In this document: positions 1-8,977 of the stretch, in pieces
How the letters are laid out: every line of letters starts with the position of its first letter
How positions within the stretch are numbered: position 1 is the first letter of the stretch
DNA from: Allohahella marinimesophila
GTDB lineage: Bacteria; Pseudomonadota; Gammaproteobacteria; Pseudomonadales; Oleiphilaceae
Reading direction: 5' to 3'
DNA: 64,000 nt
Assembly (NCBI RefSeq): GCF_039538005.1
Contig: NZ_BAABBO010000011.1
Location: forward strand, 1-64,000
Notes under the pieces: generated by a model
The model's input: the letters and a program-made list of their open reading frames with translations, nothing else
What the model was told of the DNA's origin: nothing
Databases searched by the model: none
Made by a program: the position numbers and the translations under genes

Positions 1-7
1 AGTGCTT

Positions 8-41
8 ATCTGATCGGCATTAGATCATCAGATCGGCTTTT
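8..41 (+). terminator. Possible terminator hairpin at left edge
   Basis: A 7-base inverted repeat (ATCTGAT at 8-14, ATCAGAT at 27-33) is followed by CGGC and five T on the plus strand. It could end a plus-strand gene lying left of the window and converging on pckA. The spacer is 12 bases and the stem is AT-rich, so this is a weak call. Confidence 0.25.
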
Positions 42-59
42 TCGTATCCGTATTTCACA

Positions 60-1613
60 CTAGCCGATTTTGGGGCCTGCCGCCTTGATGGCGTCAGATA
101 CGTCGAACTTCTCGAAGTTTTCGTTGAACTGTTTGATCAGTTCAGCCGCTTTGGCGTCGTAGGCAGCCGGGTCTTTCCAGGTCTGCCGCGGATTCAGCAG
201 CTGGCTGTCGACGCCCGGGAGGCTCGTTGGCACACGCAGGTTCAGATCCGGAAGGAGCTCCGTTTCATCAGCGTTGATGGTGTCATTCTGGATGGCCGTA
301 ATGACGGCACGTGTCACAGGAATGCTGAAGCGGCTGCCGACGCCATGTGGGCCGCCAGTCCAGCCAGTGTTGACCAGATAGACCTTGCTGCCGAACTCTT
401 CGATCCGCTTCATCAACAGCTCAGCGTACACGCCTGCTGGGCGTGGGAAGAAGGGTGCACCAAAACAGGTGGAGAAGGTCGACTTGAGCTTCGAGCTCGA
501 GCCCATTTCAGTGGACCCGACCAGCGCGGTATAGCCACTGAGGAAGTGATACGCTGCCGCTTCCTTGGACAATAACGACACGGGCGGGAGTACGCCGGTC
601 ATGTCACAGGTCAGGAACACGATGGCCTGAGGCTCGCCAGCCTTGTTCTCGAGTACACGCTTTTCAACGTGTTCAAGCGGATAGGCGCAACGGGTATTCT
701 CAGTAAGACTGACATCGTTATAGTCAGGAGTGCGGGTATGCTCATCGATGACCACGTTCTCGATGATCGCACCGAAGCGAATGGCATCCCAGATGATGGG
801 CTCATTTTTCTGACTCAGATCGATGGTCTTGGCATAGCAGCCGCCTTCGATGTTGAAGACCACACCACGGCCCCAGCCATGCTCGTCGTCACCGATGAGA
901 AAACGCTCAGGGTCAGCAGAGAGTGTGGTCTTGCCGGTGCCGGACAGGCCAAAGAAAAGACAGGTTTCGCCGTCGTCGCCGACGTTTGCGCTGCAGTGCA
1001 TAGGCAGCACGTCTTTCTCTGGCAACAGGAAGTTCTGAACAGAAAACATCGCCTTCTTCATTTCCCCGGCGTAGCGCATGCCAGCCAGCAGCACCTTGCG
1101 ACGTGCAAAGTTGATGATGACTGCGCCATCGCTATTGGTGCCGTCACGCTCAGGCTCGCAGGTAAAATTCGGCACGTTCAGCACCTGCCACTCCTGCTTG
1201 TCGGCAGAGTTGTAACGTTCTGGAACGATGAACATGGTGCGGCCGAAGAGATTGTGCCAGGCCGTTTCGGTCGTGACCTTGATCGGCAGGTAGTGCTCAC
1301 TGTCGGCACCGACGTGCAGCGTGGAGACAAATTGGTCCTTGCCGGAGAGGTAGGATTCAACACGGTCCCACAGGGCATCAAACTGGTCCTGCTTGAACGG
1401 GCGGTTGATCGCGCCCCAGTCAATCGAGTCGCTGGTACTGGCTTCTTCAACAATGAAGCGGTCTTTGGGTGAACGACCGGTACGATGACCAGTATCAACA
1501 ACGAGTGCACCATTGTCGGCAAGGCGGCCTTCGTTGCGACGGATCGCCTGCTCGACCAGTTCGGCCGTGCTCAGGTTGGTATAGGTAGTCACATTTGAAC
1601 TGTTCGTGCTCAC
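60..1613 (-). CDS. pckA: Phosphoenolpyruvate carboxykinase (ATP)
   Basis: Catalyses ATP-dependent decarboxylation of oxaloacetate to phosphoenolpyruvate, the entry step of gluconeogenesis in the cytosol. The 517-residue product has the usual length for the ATP-dependent family. The kinase-1a P-loop GLSGTGKTT lies at residues 222-230, the metal/phosphate motif GDDEHGW at 241-247, and the AGEMKK active-site lysine region near 182-187. The substrate-binding TGRSPKDRF element is at 45-53. The gene is monocistronic-looking: 164 bases separate its start from the end of hslO, which runs in the same direction upstream. The pckA next to hslO arrangement is also found in Pseudomonas. Function is secure from the motifs. 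Confidence 0.97.
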   Translation of the reverse strand: MSTNSSNVTTYTNLSTAELVEQAIRRNEGRLADNGALVVDTGHRTGRSPKDRFIVEEASTSDSIDWGAINRPFKQDQFDALWDRVESYLSGKDQFVSTLHVGADSEHYLPIKVTTETAWHNLFGRTMFIVPERYNSADKQEWQVLNVPNFTCEPERDGTNSDGAVIINFARRKVLLAGMRYAGEMKKAMFSVQNFLLPEKDVLPMHCSANVGDDGETCLFFGLSGTGKTTLSADPERFLIGDDEHGWGRGVVFNIEGGCYAKTIDLSQKNEPIIWDAIRFGAIIENVVIDEHTRTPDYNDVSLTENTRCAYPLEHVEKRVLENKAGEPQAIVFLTCDMTGVLPPVSLLSKEAAAYHFLSGYTALVGSTEMGSSSKLKSTFSTCFGAPFFPRPAGVYAELLMKRIEEFGSKVYLVNTGWTGGPHGVGSRFSIPVTRAVITAIQNDTINADETELLPDLNLRVPTSLPGVDSQLLNPRQTWKDPAAYDAKAAELIKQFNENFEKFDVSDAIKAAGPKIG

Positions 1614-1777
1614 TGCTGGTTAACCCTCAAAAGACTGAAAAGACAGCAAAATCAGCATCCCATGTGTTGCGAGAAAGGATATCCTGATCCGGTGCTGATA
1701 TTGCCACCTGCATTCTGGCGCGCATTATGCCAAAAAGCAGGCTAAAAGACGATACGGGAGCCTCAGTTCCCGCCTCT

Positions 1778-2644
1778 TCAGCTGGCGGGTTCGAGGCAGC
1801 TCGAGGGCAGATGGTAGGCCTTGCCACAGAACTGGCAGGTGAGATCAATGACTTCCTGCTCTTTTCGAAGGCTTTCTCTCTCATCAAGCGGCAGCGACTG
1901 AAGTGCGTCTAAAAAGCGCTGTTCACTGCAACTACAGGAAAATTTCACCTTGTCCGACGACAAGAGCTGGATGTCATCCTCGTGAAACAGCCTGTAAAGA
2001 ATGTCCACCACGGGAAGGTCGAAGACTTCTTCGACCTTCAAGGTGTTGGCCAGGTGACCTATGCGCTCCCACTCCAACGCCTGCCGTGCCCTGTCGTCAG
2101 TGGGCAGGCACTGGATAAGCAGCCCACCCGTTCTCATCCTTCCTGCAGTCTGCCCCGAGTCGGCGGCCTTGTGCTGGAATAGCCAGAGATGTGTCGGCAA
2201 CTGTTCCGAGCGCTCGAAATAATCCTCCACGCAAGCGGCCAGCGTGGGGTGCGACAGCGCGACGATACCCTGATACCGCTGACCTCTTTCGGGGCTGAGC
2301 GTAATGGCAAGCGTGGCCTTGTCTGCAAAGGCCTGGTCGATGCTGGAGCTGGCGGGCGTCTCGCTGAAGTGGGCGATTCCGCGAATTTCATGGCGGTGAT
2401 TCGCTTCAGCCATGAGCATGCTGACTGGCCCTGTACTGCGCGCCTGCAGGCTTGTGGAGCCTTCGATCTTCAATGTGGCGCTGAGGAGCACCGTGGTGCA
2501 GAGGCTCTGAGCCAACAGCTCATAGACGCTGGCGGGATACTCGGCAAAGGCGGTGGCGTCGGCCAGGGATTGGTCCAGCAAAACAAGATGCCCGCGAATA
2601 TCGAGCTCGGGAAACATGAATTTATGCAGGTAATCAGCGTTCAT
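1778..2644 (-). CDS. hslO: Hsp33 redox-regulated chaperone
   Basis: Cytosolic holdase chaperone that is switched on by oxidation and heat. The 288-residue protein ends with the family's zinc-binding redox switch: C237-S-C239 and C270-Q-F-C273, the four cysteines that hold zinc when reduced and form disulfides when activated. A fifth cysteine lies at 283. The start codon overlaps the stop of hslR (2641-2644), indicating translational coupling with the ribosome-rescue heat-shock protein Hsp15, as in E. coli where the two are adjacent. The end of the gene carries a GGCGGG/CCCGCC inverted repeat overlapping the stop codon, but no T-run follows directly. Confidence 0.96.
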   Translation of the reverse strand: MNADYLHKFMFPELDIRGHLVLLDQSLADATAFAEYPASVYELLAQSLCTTVLLSATLKIEGSTSLQARSTGPVSMLMAEANHRHEIRGIAHFSETPASSSIDQAFADKATLAITLSPERGQRYQGIVALSHPTLAACVEDYFERSEQLPTHLWLFQHKAADSGQTAGRMRTGGLLIQCLPTDDRARQALEWERIGHLANTLKVEEVFDLPVVDILYRLFHEDDIQLLSSDKVKFSCSCSEQRFLDALQSLPLDERESLRKEQEVIDLTCQFCGKAYHLPSSCLEPAS

Positions 2645-3072
2645 AGCTGGTTCTCGTCGTTAACGTTTCTGAAGCGGTGGATCTGGCGGCGATCACGCTT
2701 GGTCGGGCGTCGCGCCGGCGGCATGGCGGCCATTTTCATCTGGCGTCTGACTTCAGCTTCCTGTTCGCGCGCGACAAGGCTTTCTGGAGTCTCTTCATAC
2801 AGCAGCGCCGCATCAGGGGCAGAGCCGCGCCGGCCACTGACGGCAGTCACGATGACGGTTCGCTGCGAGAAACCGGCACGGAAGCGAATTTCAGCGCCGA
2901 CGGCTACGGTCTTGCCGGGCTTGCAGCGTTGATCGTTGTAGAAGACCTTGCCGCCTTCGATCGCTGCCCGCGCAAGACTGCGGGTCTTGTAAAAACGTGC
3001 GGCCCAGAGGTACTTGTCCAGGCGAACGGCTTCGGGGGCTGAAGCGCTGTCTTCTTCTCGCTGCTGTTTCAA
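2641..3072 (-). CDS. hslR: Hsp15 ribosome-associated heat-shock protein
   Basis: RNA-binding protein that in E. coli binds free 50S subunits carrying stalled peptidyl-tRNA. The 143-residue product begins with an S4-type RNA-binding domain (about residues 15-75, with the VRLDKYLWAARFYKTRSLA signature and the EGGKVFYN turn) and ends with a strongly basic tail (PPARRPTKRDRRQIHRF), both characteristic of Hsp15. It overlaps hslO by four bases and sits 13 bases downstream of the HAD nucleotidase gene, so nucleotidase-hslR-hslO form a compact operon. Slightly longer than E. coli Hsp15 (133 residues). Confidence 0.93.
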   Translation of the reverse strand: MKQQREEDSASAPEAVRLDKYLWAARFYKTRSLARAAIEGGKVFYNDQRCKPGKTVAVGAEIRFRAGFSQRTVIVTAVSGRRGSAPDAALLYEETPESLVAREQEAEVRRQMKMAAMPPARRPTKRDRRQIHRFRNVNDENQL

Positions 3073-3085
3073 GTGGCTGTGTCCT

Positions 3086-3883
3086 TCAGTGGCGATGTTC
3101 TCCTGCGGCGACGTCGTCCGAAGTCAGGGTGGGTGTGCTTGTCGTTGAGGATTCTGGTATCAGTTCGCCAAGGTCGGTGAGCATGGGTACCAGCACACTG
3201 TCTGTATTACTTCCTTCGACTACTTTGCTGATACGGCGGTAGGCCTCGTCAGAGACCTGTCCACGGCTGTCAGGCTGCGCGATGCCGTAGAGGTGACGAA
3301 TGCCGTGAGCGGCGGCGGCTTCGAGCACCTGTACGTTGTCATCGATAAACATGGTGTGCGATGGCTGGAAGTTCAGAGCCTGCTGCAGATGTGTCCAGAA
3401 GCGGTCAGCCTCCTTGGGCTCCCCGTAATCGTGCGACGAAATGATTCTGTCGCTACTGAAATACTGACCGAGACCAACGGCTTCCAGCTTTATTTCGAGC
3501 CCCGCGCGGTGGGCGTTGGTCACGATATAAGCCGATGCTGGCAGCGACTGTAGAAACTGCAGCAGACGTTCCGTGCCGGGACGATACTGTATGAGATGGC
3601 CAATTTCGCGCTTCAACGCGGTGATATCGACATCGAGCGTCTCGCTCCAGTAGTCGAGGCAGTACCAGTTCAGCGTCCCTCGCTGAGCCTGAATCAGAGC
3701 AGTCACGTGGCGTCGGGCCTCGGTAGGCTCCTGCTGGTGAATCTGCGCATAGCGCAGGGGCAGGTGCTCCATCCAGAAATGGTTGTCGTAGTTGAGATCG
3801 AGCAGGGTGCCGTCCATGTCCAGCAGCACGGTCTCGATCTCTGACCAATCTGGCCGCTTGTCAGCGCCCGTCGTTTCCTTCAT
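3086..3883 (-). CDS. HAD-family GMP/IMP nucleotidase (YrfG-like)
   Basis: Haloacid-dehalogenase phosphatase of about 265 residues. HAD motif I is LLDMDGTLLDL with both nucleophile and acid aspartates; motif II is the VTNAH stretch; motif IV is FIDDNVQVLEAA near residue 200. In E. coli the orthologue YrfG lies next to hslR-hslO and dephosphorylates purine monophosphates; the same order here (nucleotidase, hslR, hslO) supports that assignment, although substrate cannot be read from sequence. I start it at the ATG at 3883 (MKETTGADK) because a longer frame to 3964 would run into the divergent cysQ gene. Only 33 bases separate the two divergent starts, so their promoters must overlap neighbouring coding DNA. 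Confidence 0.85.
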   Translation of the reverse strand: MKETTGADKRPDWSEIETVLLDMDGTLLDLNYDNHFWMEHLPLRYAQIHQQEPTEARRHVTALIQAQRGTLNWYCLDYWSETLDVDITALKREIGHLIQYRPGTERLLQFLQSLPASAYIVTNAHRAGLEIKLEAVGLGQYFSSDRIISSHDYGEPKEADRFWTHLQQALNFQPSHTMFIDDNVQVLEAAAAHGIRHLYGIAQPDSRGQVSDEAYRRISKVVEGSNTDSVLVPMLTDLGELIPESSTTSTPTLTSDDVAAGEHRH

Positions 3884-3916
3884 CGTTACTCCATCAGACT
3901 TATAACAGGGAACGTC

Positions 3917-4855
3917 ATGCTTACTACGGATCACATCGCCATTCTGGCGCCGCGTATTGAACATCTTATCAAACGTGCCGGTGCAGCAACACTGGAGGTC
4001 TTCAACGCGCCCGGAGAACTTGAAGTCACGACCAAGGCCGATGCCTCACCAGTGACGATCGCCGACCATCGTGCTCACCAGATCATCATGGAGGGCTTGA
4101 ACAGGCTGGCAGCCGATCTTCGGCAACCTTCCCATGGTGAGGGCGACGAAGGACGCAGTGCCCTTATGGCGGCCACAGCGGCACTTGTAGAGCACCTGCC
4201 AGTACTCTCTGAAGAAGCTGCGCTGCAATCCTTCGAAGAAAGGCAGTCGTGGACGACTTACTGGCTGATTGATCCGCTCGATGGCACCAGGGAGTTTGTG
4301 AGCGGAAACGGCGAATACACCATCAATATCGCGCTCATCCACAATCATGAGCCAGTGGCAGGCTGGGTGTACGCGCCCGTGCAGGCGACATTGTATTCAG
4401 GGTGGCGTATGCAGGACTCGGCAGCAGCCTTTCGAGAGCGCGACGGCCAGAAGACGGTAATTCATACGCGATTACCGGACAGGCCCGGCGCACAGGGAAT
4501 CGATGTGGTGGCCAGCAGGCGGCATGGTACGGATGCGCTCGCACCGATTATGGAGAAGGCTGGTGAACTGTTTTCCGAGGTGAGGACGACGAACGTTGGC
4601 AGTTCTTTGAAAATCTGTTTGCTGGCGGCTGGTGAAGCCGACTGGTATCCCCGGCTGGCGCCCACCTCAGAGTGGGACACCGCAGCCGCGGACGCCGTAT
4701 TGCGGGGCGCGGGTGGCATCATGGTCGATACCAGTCACGTGCCCCTGCGGTATAACACCGGAGACTCGATTCTGAATCCGCATTTCCATGCATTTTCATG
4801 CGACCATGCGGTCTGGCGCGAGCTCCTCGGCCAGGACTCTGTCAGCGGGATCTGA
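3917..4855 (+). CDS. cysQ: 3'(2'),5'-bisphosphate nucleotidase
   Basis: Removes the 3' phosphate from PAP/PAPS, protecting sulfate assimilation from product inhibition; cytosolic or membrane-associated. The 312-residue protein belongs to the inositol-monophosphatase fold: metal site 1 is LSEEAA near residues 93-98, the core WLIDPLDGTREF motif is near 116-127, and the second signature SEWDTAAADAVLRGAGG is near 253-269. Those acidic residues bind the catalytic Mg2+. It is about 60 residues longer than E. coli CysQ (246), partly through a glycine/serine-rich insert near residues 70-85. Divergent from the HAD nucleotidase; the SD AGGGA is five to six bases upstream of the ATG. Confidence 0.92.
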   Translation: MLTTDHIAILAPRIEHLIKRAGAATLEVFNAPGELEVTTKADASPVTIADHRAHQIIMEGLNRLAADLRQPSHGEGDEGRSALMAATAALVEHLPVLSEEAALQSFEERQSWTTYWLIDPLDGTREFVSGNGEYTINIALIHNHEPVAGWVYAPVQATLYSGWRMQDSAAAFRERDGQKTVIHTRLPDRPGAQGIDVVASRRHGTDALAPIMEKAGELFSEVRTTNVGSSLKICLLAAGEADWYPRLAPTSEWDTAAADAVLRGAGGIMVDTSHVPLRYNTGDSILNPHFHAFSCDHAVWRELLGQDSVSGI

Positions 4856-4898
4856 GAGACATCTGATACTTCAAAGTTCCGGTGCTGTCAGAAGCTGG

Positions 4899-5231
4899 TC
4901 AGTTGGTACCGGCTACGACCACATCGTCCTTGCGTCCGGTCTGGGTGCAGCCCAGGCAACGGACGAAAGTGGTTGTGGCTGGGCCGACAACCAGTGTGTC
5001 GGCAGCTTCCCTGACATTACCACCAAGGGCGGAAAATGGCAGCGAGGCTATGAATACGGCTGTGCCAACGACAGTCATGCCAAACAGGACTGGACGTGCA
5101 AACACGGCATCGCCGGTCATGGCCAGGGCACTTGGTTTCTCTTCAATGACATCGGCAAAGCTGGCAGATGGCACGATCAAACTGGCGGCGAACAATGCGC
5201 CTCCCACTACTTTACTCACTTTCCCGAACAT
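4899..5231 (-). CDS. Small exported/membrane protein, function unknown
   Basis: A 110-residue protein that I do not recognise as a named family. It starts with a signal-peptide-like segment (MFGKVSKVV then a hydrophobic stretch ending PSASFA), followed by a second hydrophobic stretch around residues 45-70 and a hydrophilic C-terminus with a CLGC pair. The ATG at 5231 is preceded by GGGAGAGG at good spacing, better than a frame extension to 5309. Similar small exported proteins are often auto-annotated as multidrug transporter in Pseudomonas, without evidence. It lies between the convergent cysQ and the upstream mutM, with 43 and 127 bases of spacer. Confidence 0.6.
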   Translation of the reverse strand: MFGKVSKVVGGALFAASLIVPSASFADVIEEKPSALAMTGDAVFARPVLFGMTVVGTAVFIASLPFSALGGNVREAADTLVVGPATTTFVRCLGCTQTGRKDDVVVAGTN

Positions 5232-5358
5232 GATGACCTCTCCCACGACATAGGTATGTACCTGTTCAAGGTAGCAGGGCTCTGCTGGAGTGCCAGATGG
5301 GGCAACCAATTGAAGCGAATCACTGCAATTGGTTACAAAGTGGACGCGGTGTCCGGTG

Positions 5359-6225
5359 TCAACGCTGGCAGTGTTTACAATATACGGTAGTGCGCTGATT
5401 CAGACGGATATCATGCAGAATGGCCGCACAGCCCGGACAGGCGAGCCCGCCACGACCATAGACCTGGAGTGATTGCTGGAAATAACCGGGCTTGCCATCG
5501 CCACCCACGAAATCGCGCAGGGTGGTGCCGCCTTGTTCGATGGATTGCTGCAGACGAAATTTGATGGCCTCGGCCAGGCGATCATAGCGGACAGCTGAAA
5601 TGAGTCCGGCCTTGCGGGTCGGTAGAATACCGGCCTGAAACAGGGCCTCGTTGGCATAAATATTACCAACCCCGACCACAATATCCTGATTCATGAGAAA
5701 GCTCTTTACGGCCGTGCGAACGCCTTTTGATCGGCGATATAGATAGGCACCGTCGAAGGCGTCCGACAGAGGTTCCGGTCCCAGGGCTTTCAGCAGCCAG
5801 TGAGAGGCTTCTTCTTCGGCGGTATTCGTCGGCCCCAGCAGGTGCCAGCTGCCGAATCGGCGAGGGTCGTTATACCGCATGATCATGGCCTCGCCCTGCG
5901 GATGAGCACGGTCTTCGAGCACGATATCGACATGATCATGCTTCTTCACCGGCGTACTGGCAGGACAGATTCTCAGTGAACCACTCATTCCGAGGTGAAC
6001 GATCAGCCCCGCGTAGCCGCCACCCGGACGCTGGAGATCGATGATGAGATACTTTGCGCGTCGACGTATGCCGGTAATGAGCGAGCCGGTTACCGTTACC
6101 GCCAGCGTGTCCGGGATCGGCCAGCGCAGACGGGAGTCGCGAATCTCGACCCGGTGGACCCTGCGTCCAGTGACATGTGGTTCCAGCCCTCGCCGGGTGG
6201 TTTCTACTTCGGGGAGTTCTGGCAT
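5359..6225 (-). CDS. mutM: Formamidopyrimidine-DNA glycosylase
   Basis: Base-excision repair enzyme that removes 8-oxoguanine and formamidopyrimidines and nicks the abasic site. The catalytic N-terminus MPELPEVE (Pro2 nucleophile, Glu3) is intact, which fixes the start. The C-terminal zinc finger is complete: CPGC and CKHC pairs in the last 30 residues. GNIYANEALF and the lysine-bearing GGTTLRDF loop are also family hallmarks. Length 288 is slightly above E. coli Fpg (269), with a short insert around residues 130-145. The first 22 bases overlap the end of rsmD, so the pair is co-transcribed. Confidence 0.97.
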   Translation of the reverse strand: MPELPEVETTRRGLEPHVTGRRVHRVEIRDSRLRWPIPDTLAVTVTGSLITGIRRRAKYLIIDLQRPGGGYAGLIVHLGMSGSLRICPASTPVKKHDHVDIVLEDRAHPQGEAMIMRYNDPRRFGSWHLLGPTNTAEEEASHWLLKALGPEPLSDAFDGAYLYRRSKGVRTAVKSFLMNQDIVVGVGNIYANEALFQAGILPTRKAGLISAVRYDRLAEAIKFRLQQSIEQGGTTLRDFVGGDGKPGYFQQSLQVYGRGGLACPGCAAILHDIRLNQRTTVYCKHCQR

Positions 6226-6884
6226 CTGATCAGTCCGTACTGAAGTTGACCGGCGAGCTTGTGGCGATAAAGGTCCCAGCCGGTCGGCAGCATGGCCGCC
6301 ACATTGACCACCTTTTCCGCCTCAAAGTAGATCAGCGCAGTAGATTTCAGCAGCTGACTTCCGCAGAGAGTCTCGAGACAGGGTTGGAGCAGACCCTTCC
6401 CAAAGGGCGGGTCGAGGAAGACCAGATCGAATCGCCGATTCGCGTCCTGAGCTTCCAGCGCCGTCATCACTGACAGGGCAGCCCCGCAGCGAACCTCGAA
6501 ATTTACCTTCGAAAGGGGTTCACTGCCACTCAGGTGCTCCAGCGACGCGCTGATCTGCCGACAGACCCGGGTATTGGTATCTGCGAAAACAACAAAGGCT
6601 GCTCCGCGAGACAAGGCCTCGGCCCCGAGTGCGCCGGTTCCGGCGAACAGGTCGACACAGTGAAGCCCACTGAGTCCTTCCTCTCCACCGAGTCCATAGT
6701 AGCTGCCGAGCCAGTTGAACACGGTTTCCCGAATGCGGTCCAGCGTCGGTCGTAGTCCCTCCGCAGCTTCAAACTGCAGCTTGCGGCCCCTGAAACGACC
6801 AGCAATCAGGCGCACCTCAGAGACCTCGCTACGGCCGCCCTGCCTTTCACTGCGGCTCTTGCCGCGTTGTACTTTACCAGCCAA
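6204..6884 (-). CDS. rsmD: 16S rRNA (guanine-966-N2)-methyltransferase
   Basis: Methylates G966 of 16S rRNA in the 30S subunit using S-adenosylmethionine. The 226-residue protein has the RsmD start of the core (VRLIAGRFRGRKLQF, then LRPTLDRIRETVFNWL), the SAM-binding LFAGTGALGAEALSRGA loop and the catalytic LDPPFGKG motif. It starts with a basic tail of about 20 residues. It overlaps mutM by 22 bases and diverges from ftsY across 132 bases, an arrangement common in gammaproteobacteria, where rsmD and ftsY are divergent neighbours. Confidence 0.95.
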   Translation of the reverse strand: MAGKVQRGKSRSERQGGRSEVSEVRLIAGRFRGRKLQFEAAEGLRPTLDRIRETVFNWLGSYYGLGGEEGLSGLHCVDLFAGTGALGAEALSRGAAFVVFADTNTRVCRQISASLEHLSGSEPLSKVNFEVRCGAALSVMTALEAQDANRRFDLVFLDPPFGKGLLQPCLETLCGSQLLKSTALIYFEAEKVVNVAAMLPTGWDLYRHKLAGQLQYGLIRCQNSPK

Positions 6885-7016
6885 ATGCCCACTCCCTTCG
6901 ATACGGCTGTAATTTTGACACCAAGGTGCCTAGAATGCTGCATTGCATTTCACCGGCCGGATCATAACAAAGCATATTCGCGCAAGCCTGGCCAAGCCTC
7001 AAATTAAAGGACTTCC

Positions 7017-8273
7017 ATGGATCAAGCTCTCAATTACCTGGTGATTTTCGGCACGCTGCTGTGCCTGCTCCTCTGGATCGGGGACATGCTGCAGCGGCGC
7101 AGCCAAAGGCCCAAGCCAAAGCAGTTCGAGCTCAGGGATTTCGACAGCAAACAGGCTCGTGCCATCGAGCCTGGCAAGGCAGAAAAGGTCCCGCCACCGA
7201 AAGCTAAGCCGGATGTGCCAACAGAAAGCGGACCGGTGGCTCGCCCATCAGAGCCCTCGCTCAGACCGGCCCCTGAAGCGCCCAAACCTGTAGAGCCAGT
7301 CAAGCCAGCGCCCCCAGGCGAAGCGCCCGAGAAGGTACCCGTCGAGACAGAGAAGGGCTGGCTTGAAAGAATGCGTGCCGGTCTGAGCAAGACCAGGGCC
7401 GGGTTTGGCAAGAACCTCTCTCAGCTGTTCTCAGGCGCTCAGGCACTTGATGAGGATCTGCTGGAAGAGCTCGAAACTCTTTTGATCACTGCAGACGTGG
7501 GTATGTCTGCCACCCAGGATATCATCGCCTCCATCAGCGAGAAGCTTGAAAAGAAGCAGCTGAAAGACACAGCAGCAGTCAAAGCTGCGCTGAGACAGGA
7601 GCTCATCAGTATACTCGAGCCCTGCGCCGTTCCCCTTGATACCAGCGCCCACAAGCCCTTCATGATGCTTGTGGTTGGCGTCAATGGCGTTGGCAAGACC
7701 ACGACGATCGGCAAGCTGGCCAGTCGTTACAAGGCAGAAAACAAGAAAGTGTTGCTGGCTGCAGGTGATACCTTCAGAGCCGCGGCGGTCGAGCAGTTGC
7801 AGGTCTGGGGTGAGCGAGCCGATGTGCCGGTAGTCGCCCAGCATCAGGGTGCCGACAGTGCATCGGTGCTGTTCGATGCCATGCAGTCCGCGACGGCAAA
7901 GGGTTTCGATATCGCAATTGCCGATACGGCTGGCCGGCTGCAGAATAAGGATGAGCTGATGAACGAGCTGAAGAAGGTCGTTCGCGTCATTCAGAAACAC
8001 GATACCACGGCGCCGCACGAAGTGCTGCTCGTGGTGGATGCCACGACCGGTCAGAATGCCCTCAGTCAGGCCAAGCTCTTCAAGGAAGCTGTGTCTGTCA
8101 CTGGTATTGCCGTGACCAAGCTGGACGGGACTGCGAAGGGGGGCATTCTGTTCGCCGTCGCAAGGCAGTTCGGTCTGCCGATCAGGTTCATCGGTGTCGG
8201 CGAGGCTGTCGGTGATCTGCGGGCATTCTCGGCCGAAGACTATGTCGATGCCATGCTGGGCACAGACCACTGA
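7017..8273 (+). CDS. ftsY: Signal recognition particle receptor FtsY
   Basis: GTPase that docks SRP-ribosome complexes at the inner membrane. The conserved NG domain occupies about residues 125-418, with P-loop GVNGVGKTT at 221-229, the DTFRAAA motif, DTAGR, TKLDGTAKG and the C-terminal GVGE..DLR element. The N-terminal A region is unusual: residues 3-25 are strongly hydrophobic (NYLVIFGTLLCLLLWIG) followed by RR, a likely single membrane anchor, then a Pro/Lys/Glu-rich linker to about residue 108. E. coli FtsY instead uses an amphipathic, acidic A domain. First gene of ftsY-ftsE-ftsX; 29 bases to ftsE. Confidence 0.96.
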   Translation: MDQALNYLVIFGTLLCLLLWIGDMLQRRSQRPKPKQFELRDFDSKQARAIEPGKAEKVPPPKAKPDVPTESGPVARPSEPSLRPAPEAPKPVEPVKPAPPGEAPEKVPVETEKGWLERMRAGLSKTRAGFGKNLSQLFSGAQALDEDLLEELETLLITADVGMSATQDIIASISEKLEKKQLKDTAAVKAALRQELISILEPCAVPLDTSAHKPFMMLVVGVNGVGKTTTIGKLASRYKAENKKVLLAAGDTFRAAAVEQLQVWGERADVPVVAQHQGADSASVLFDAMQSATAKGFDIAIADTAGRLQNKDELMNELKKVVRVIQKHDTTAPHEVLLVVDATTGQNALSQAKLFKEAVSVTGIAVTKLDGTAKGGILFAVARQFGLPIRFIGVGEAVGDLRAFSAEDYVDAMLGTDH

Positions 8274-8302
8274 GTACCGCAGGGCTTGCAGGCGAGAGGC
8301 AC

Positions 8303-8977
8303 ATGATCGAGTTCCGTAACGTCAGCAAACATTATGGGCAGAAGCAGGTCGCGCTGGACCGTGTAGACCTGCGCCTGCAGCGTGGTGAGTTTGCGTTTCT
8401 GACCGGGCACTCAGGCGCAGGCAAGAGCACGCTGCTCAAGCTCCTGCTCCGGCTTGAACAGCCGAGCTCAGGCGAGGTCTACGTGGGCGGGCAGGCGCTG
8501 TCGACCATGCTGGCTCGACAGGTGCCTTATTACCGACGCCACCTCGGTTTCGTGTTCCAGAACGCACACCTCATTCCCGAGCGCAGTGTGTTCGACAATG
8601 TGGCGATGCCACTGATCATTGCCAACGTCGATAGCCGCGAGCTGCAGCGGCGGGTTCATGCAGCGCTAGACAAGGTGGGCTTGCTGCGTAAGGAGCGGGC
8701 CATGCCAGAATCGCTATCCGGTGGTGAGGCCCAGAGAGTGAGTATCGCACGAGCGATCGTCAATCGACCGCCGATCCTGCTGGCGGATGAACCGACCGGC
8801 AATCTGGATCCAACGCTGTCTGCTGAAATTCTCAATCTCTTCGAGGCCTTCAATCAGGTGGGTGTGACGGTGCTGATTGCCAGTCATGATCTTGATCTGC
8901 TGGAGGCGCTGGGCCATAGAATCATCAGGCTGGAACATGGCGCCATCAGTGGCACCGCGCATGGGGTGGCCTCATGA
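8303..8977 (+). CDS. ftsE: Cell-division ATP-binding protein FtsE
   Basis: ABC-type ATPase that pairs with FtsX to control septal peptidoglycan hydrolases. The 224-residue protein has Walker A GHSGAGKST near residue 36, the Q-loop FVFQNAHL, signature LSGGEAQR, Walker B ILLADEPTGNLD and the switch histidine in ASHD. Length matches the family. Its last four bases overlap the start of ftsX, as in most bacteria. Confidence 0.97.
   Translation: MIEFRNVSKHYGQKQVALDRVDLRLQRGEFAFLTGHSGAGKSTLLKLLLRLEQPSSGEVYVGGQALSTMLARQVPYYRRHLGFVFQNAHLIPERSVFDNVAMPLIIANVDSRELQRRVHAALDKVGLLRKERAMPESLSGGEAQRVSIARAIVNRPPILLADEPTGNLDPTLSAEILNLFEAFNQVGVTVLIASHDLDLLEALGHRIIRLEHGAISGTAHGVAS

Noticed and set aside
669..1472. 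Long plus-strand frame inside pckA
   Set aside because: Shadow of pckA, which has the full set of catalytic motifs; no SD or family features.
7431..8270. Minus-strand frame opposite ftsY
   Set aside because: Complement of the conserved NG-domain coding DNA; no independent evidence.
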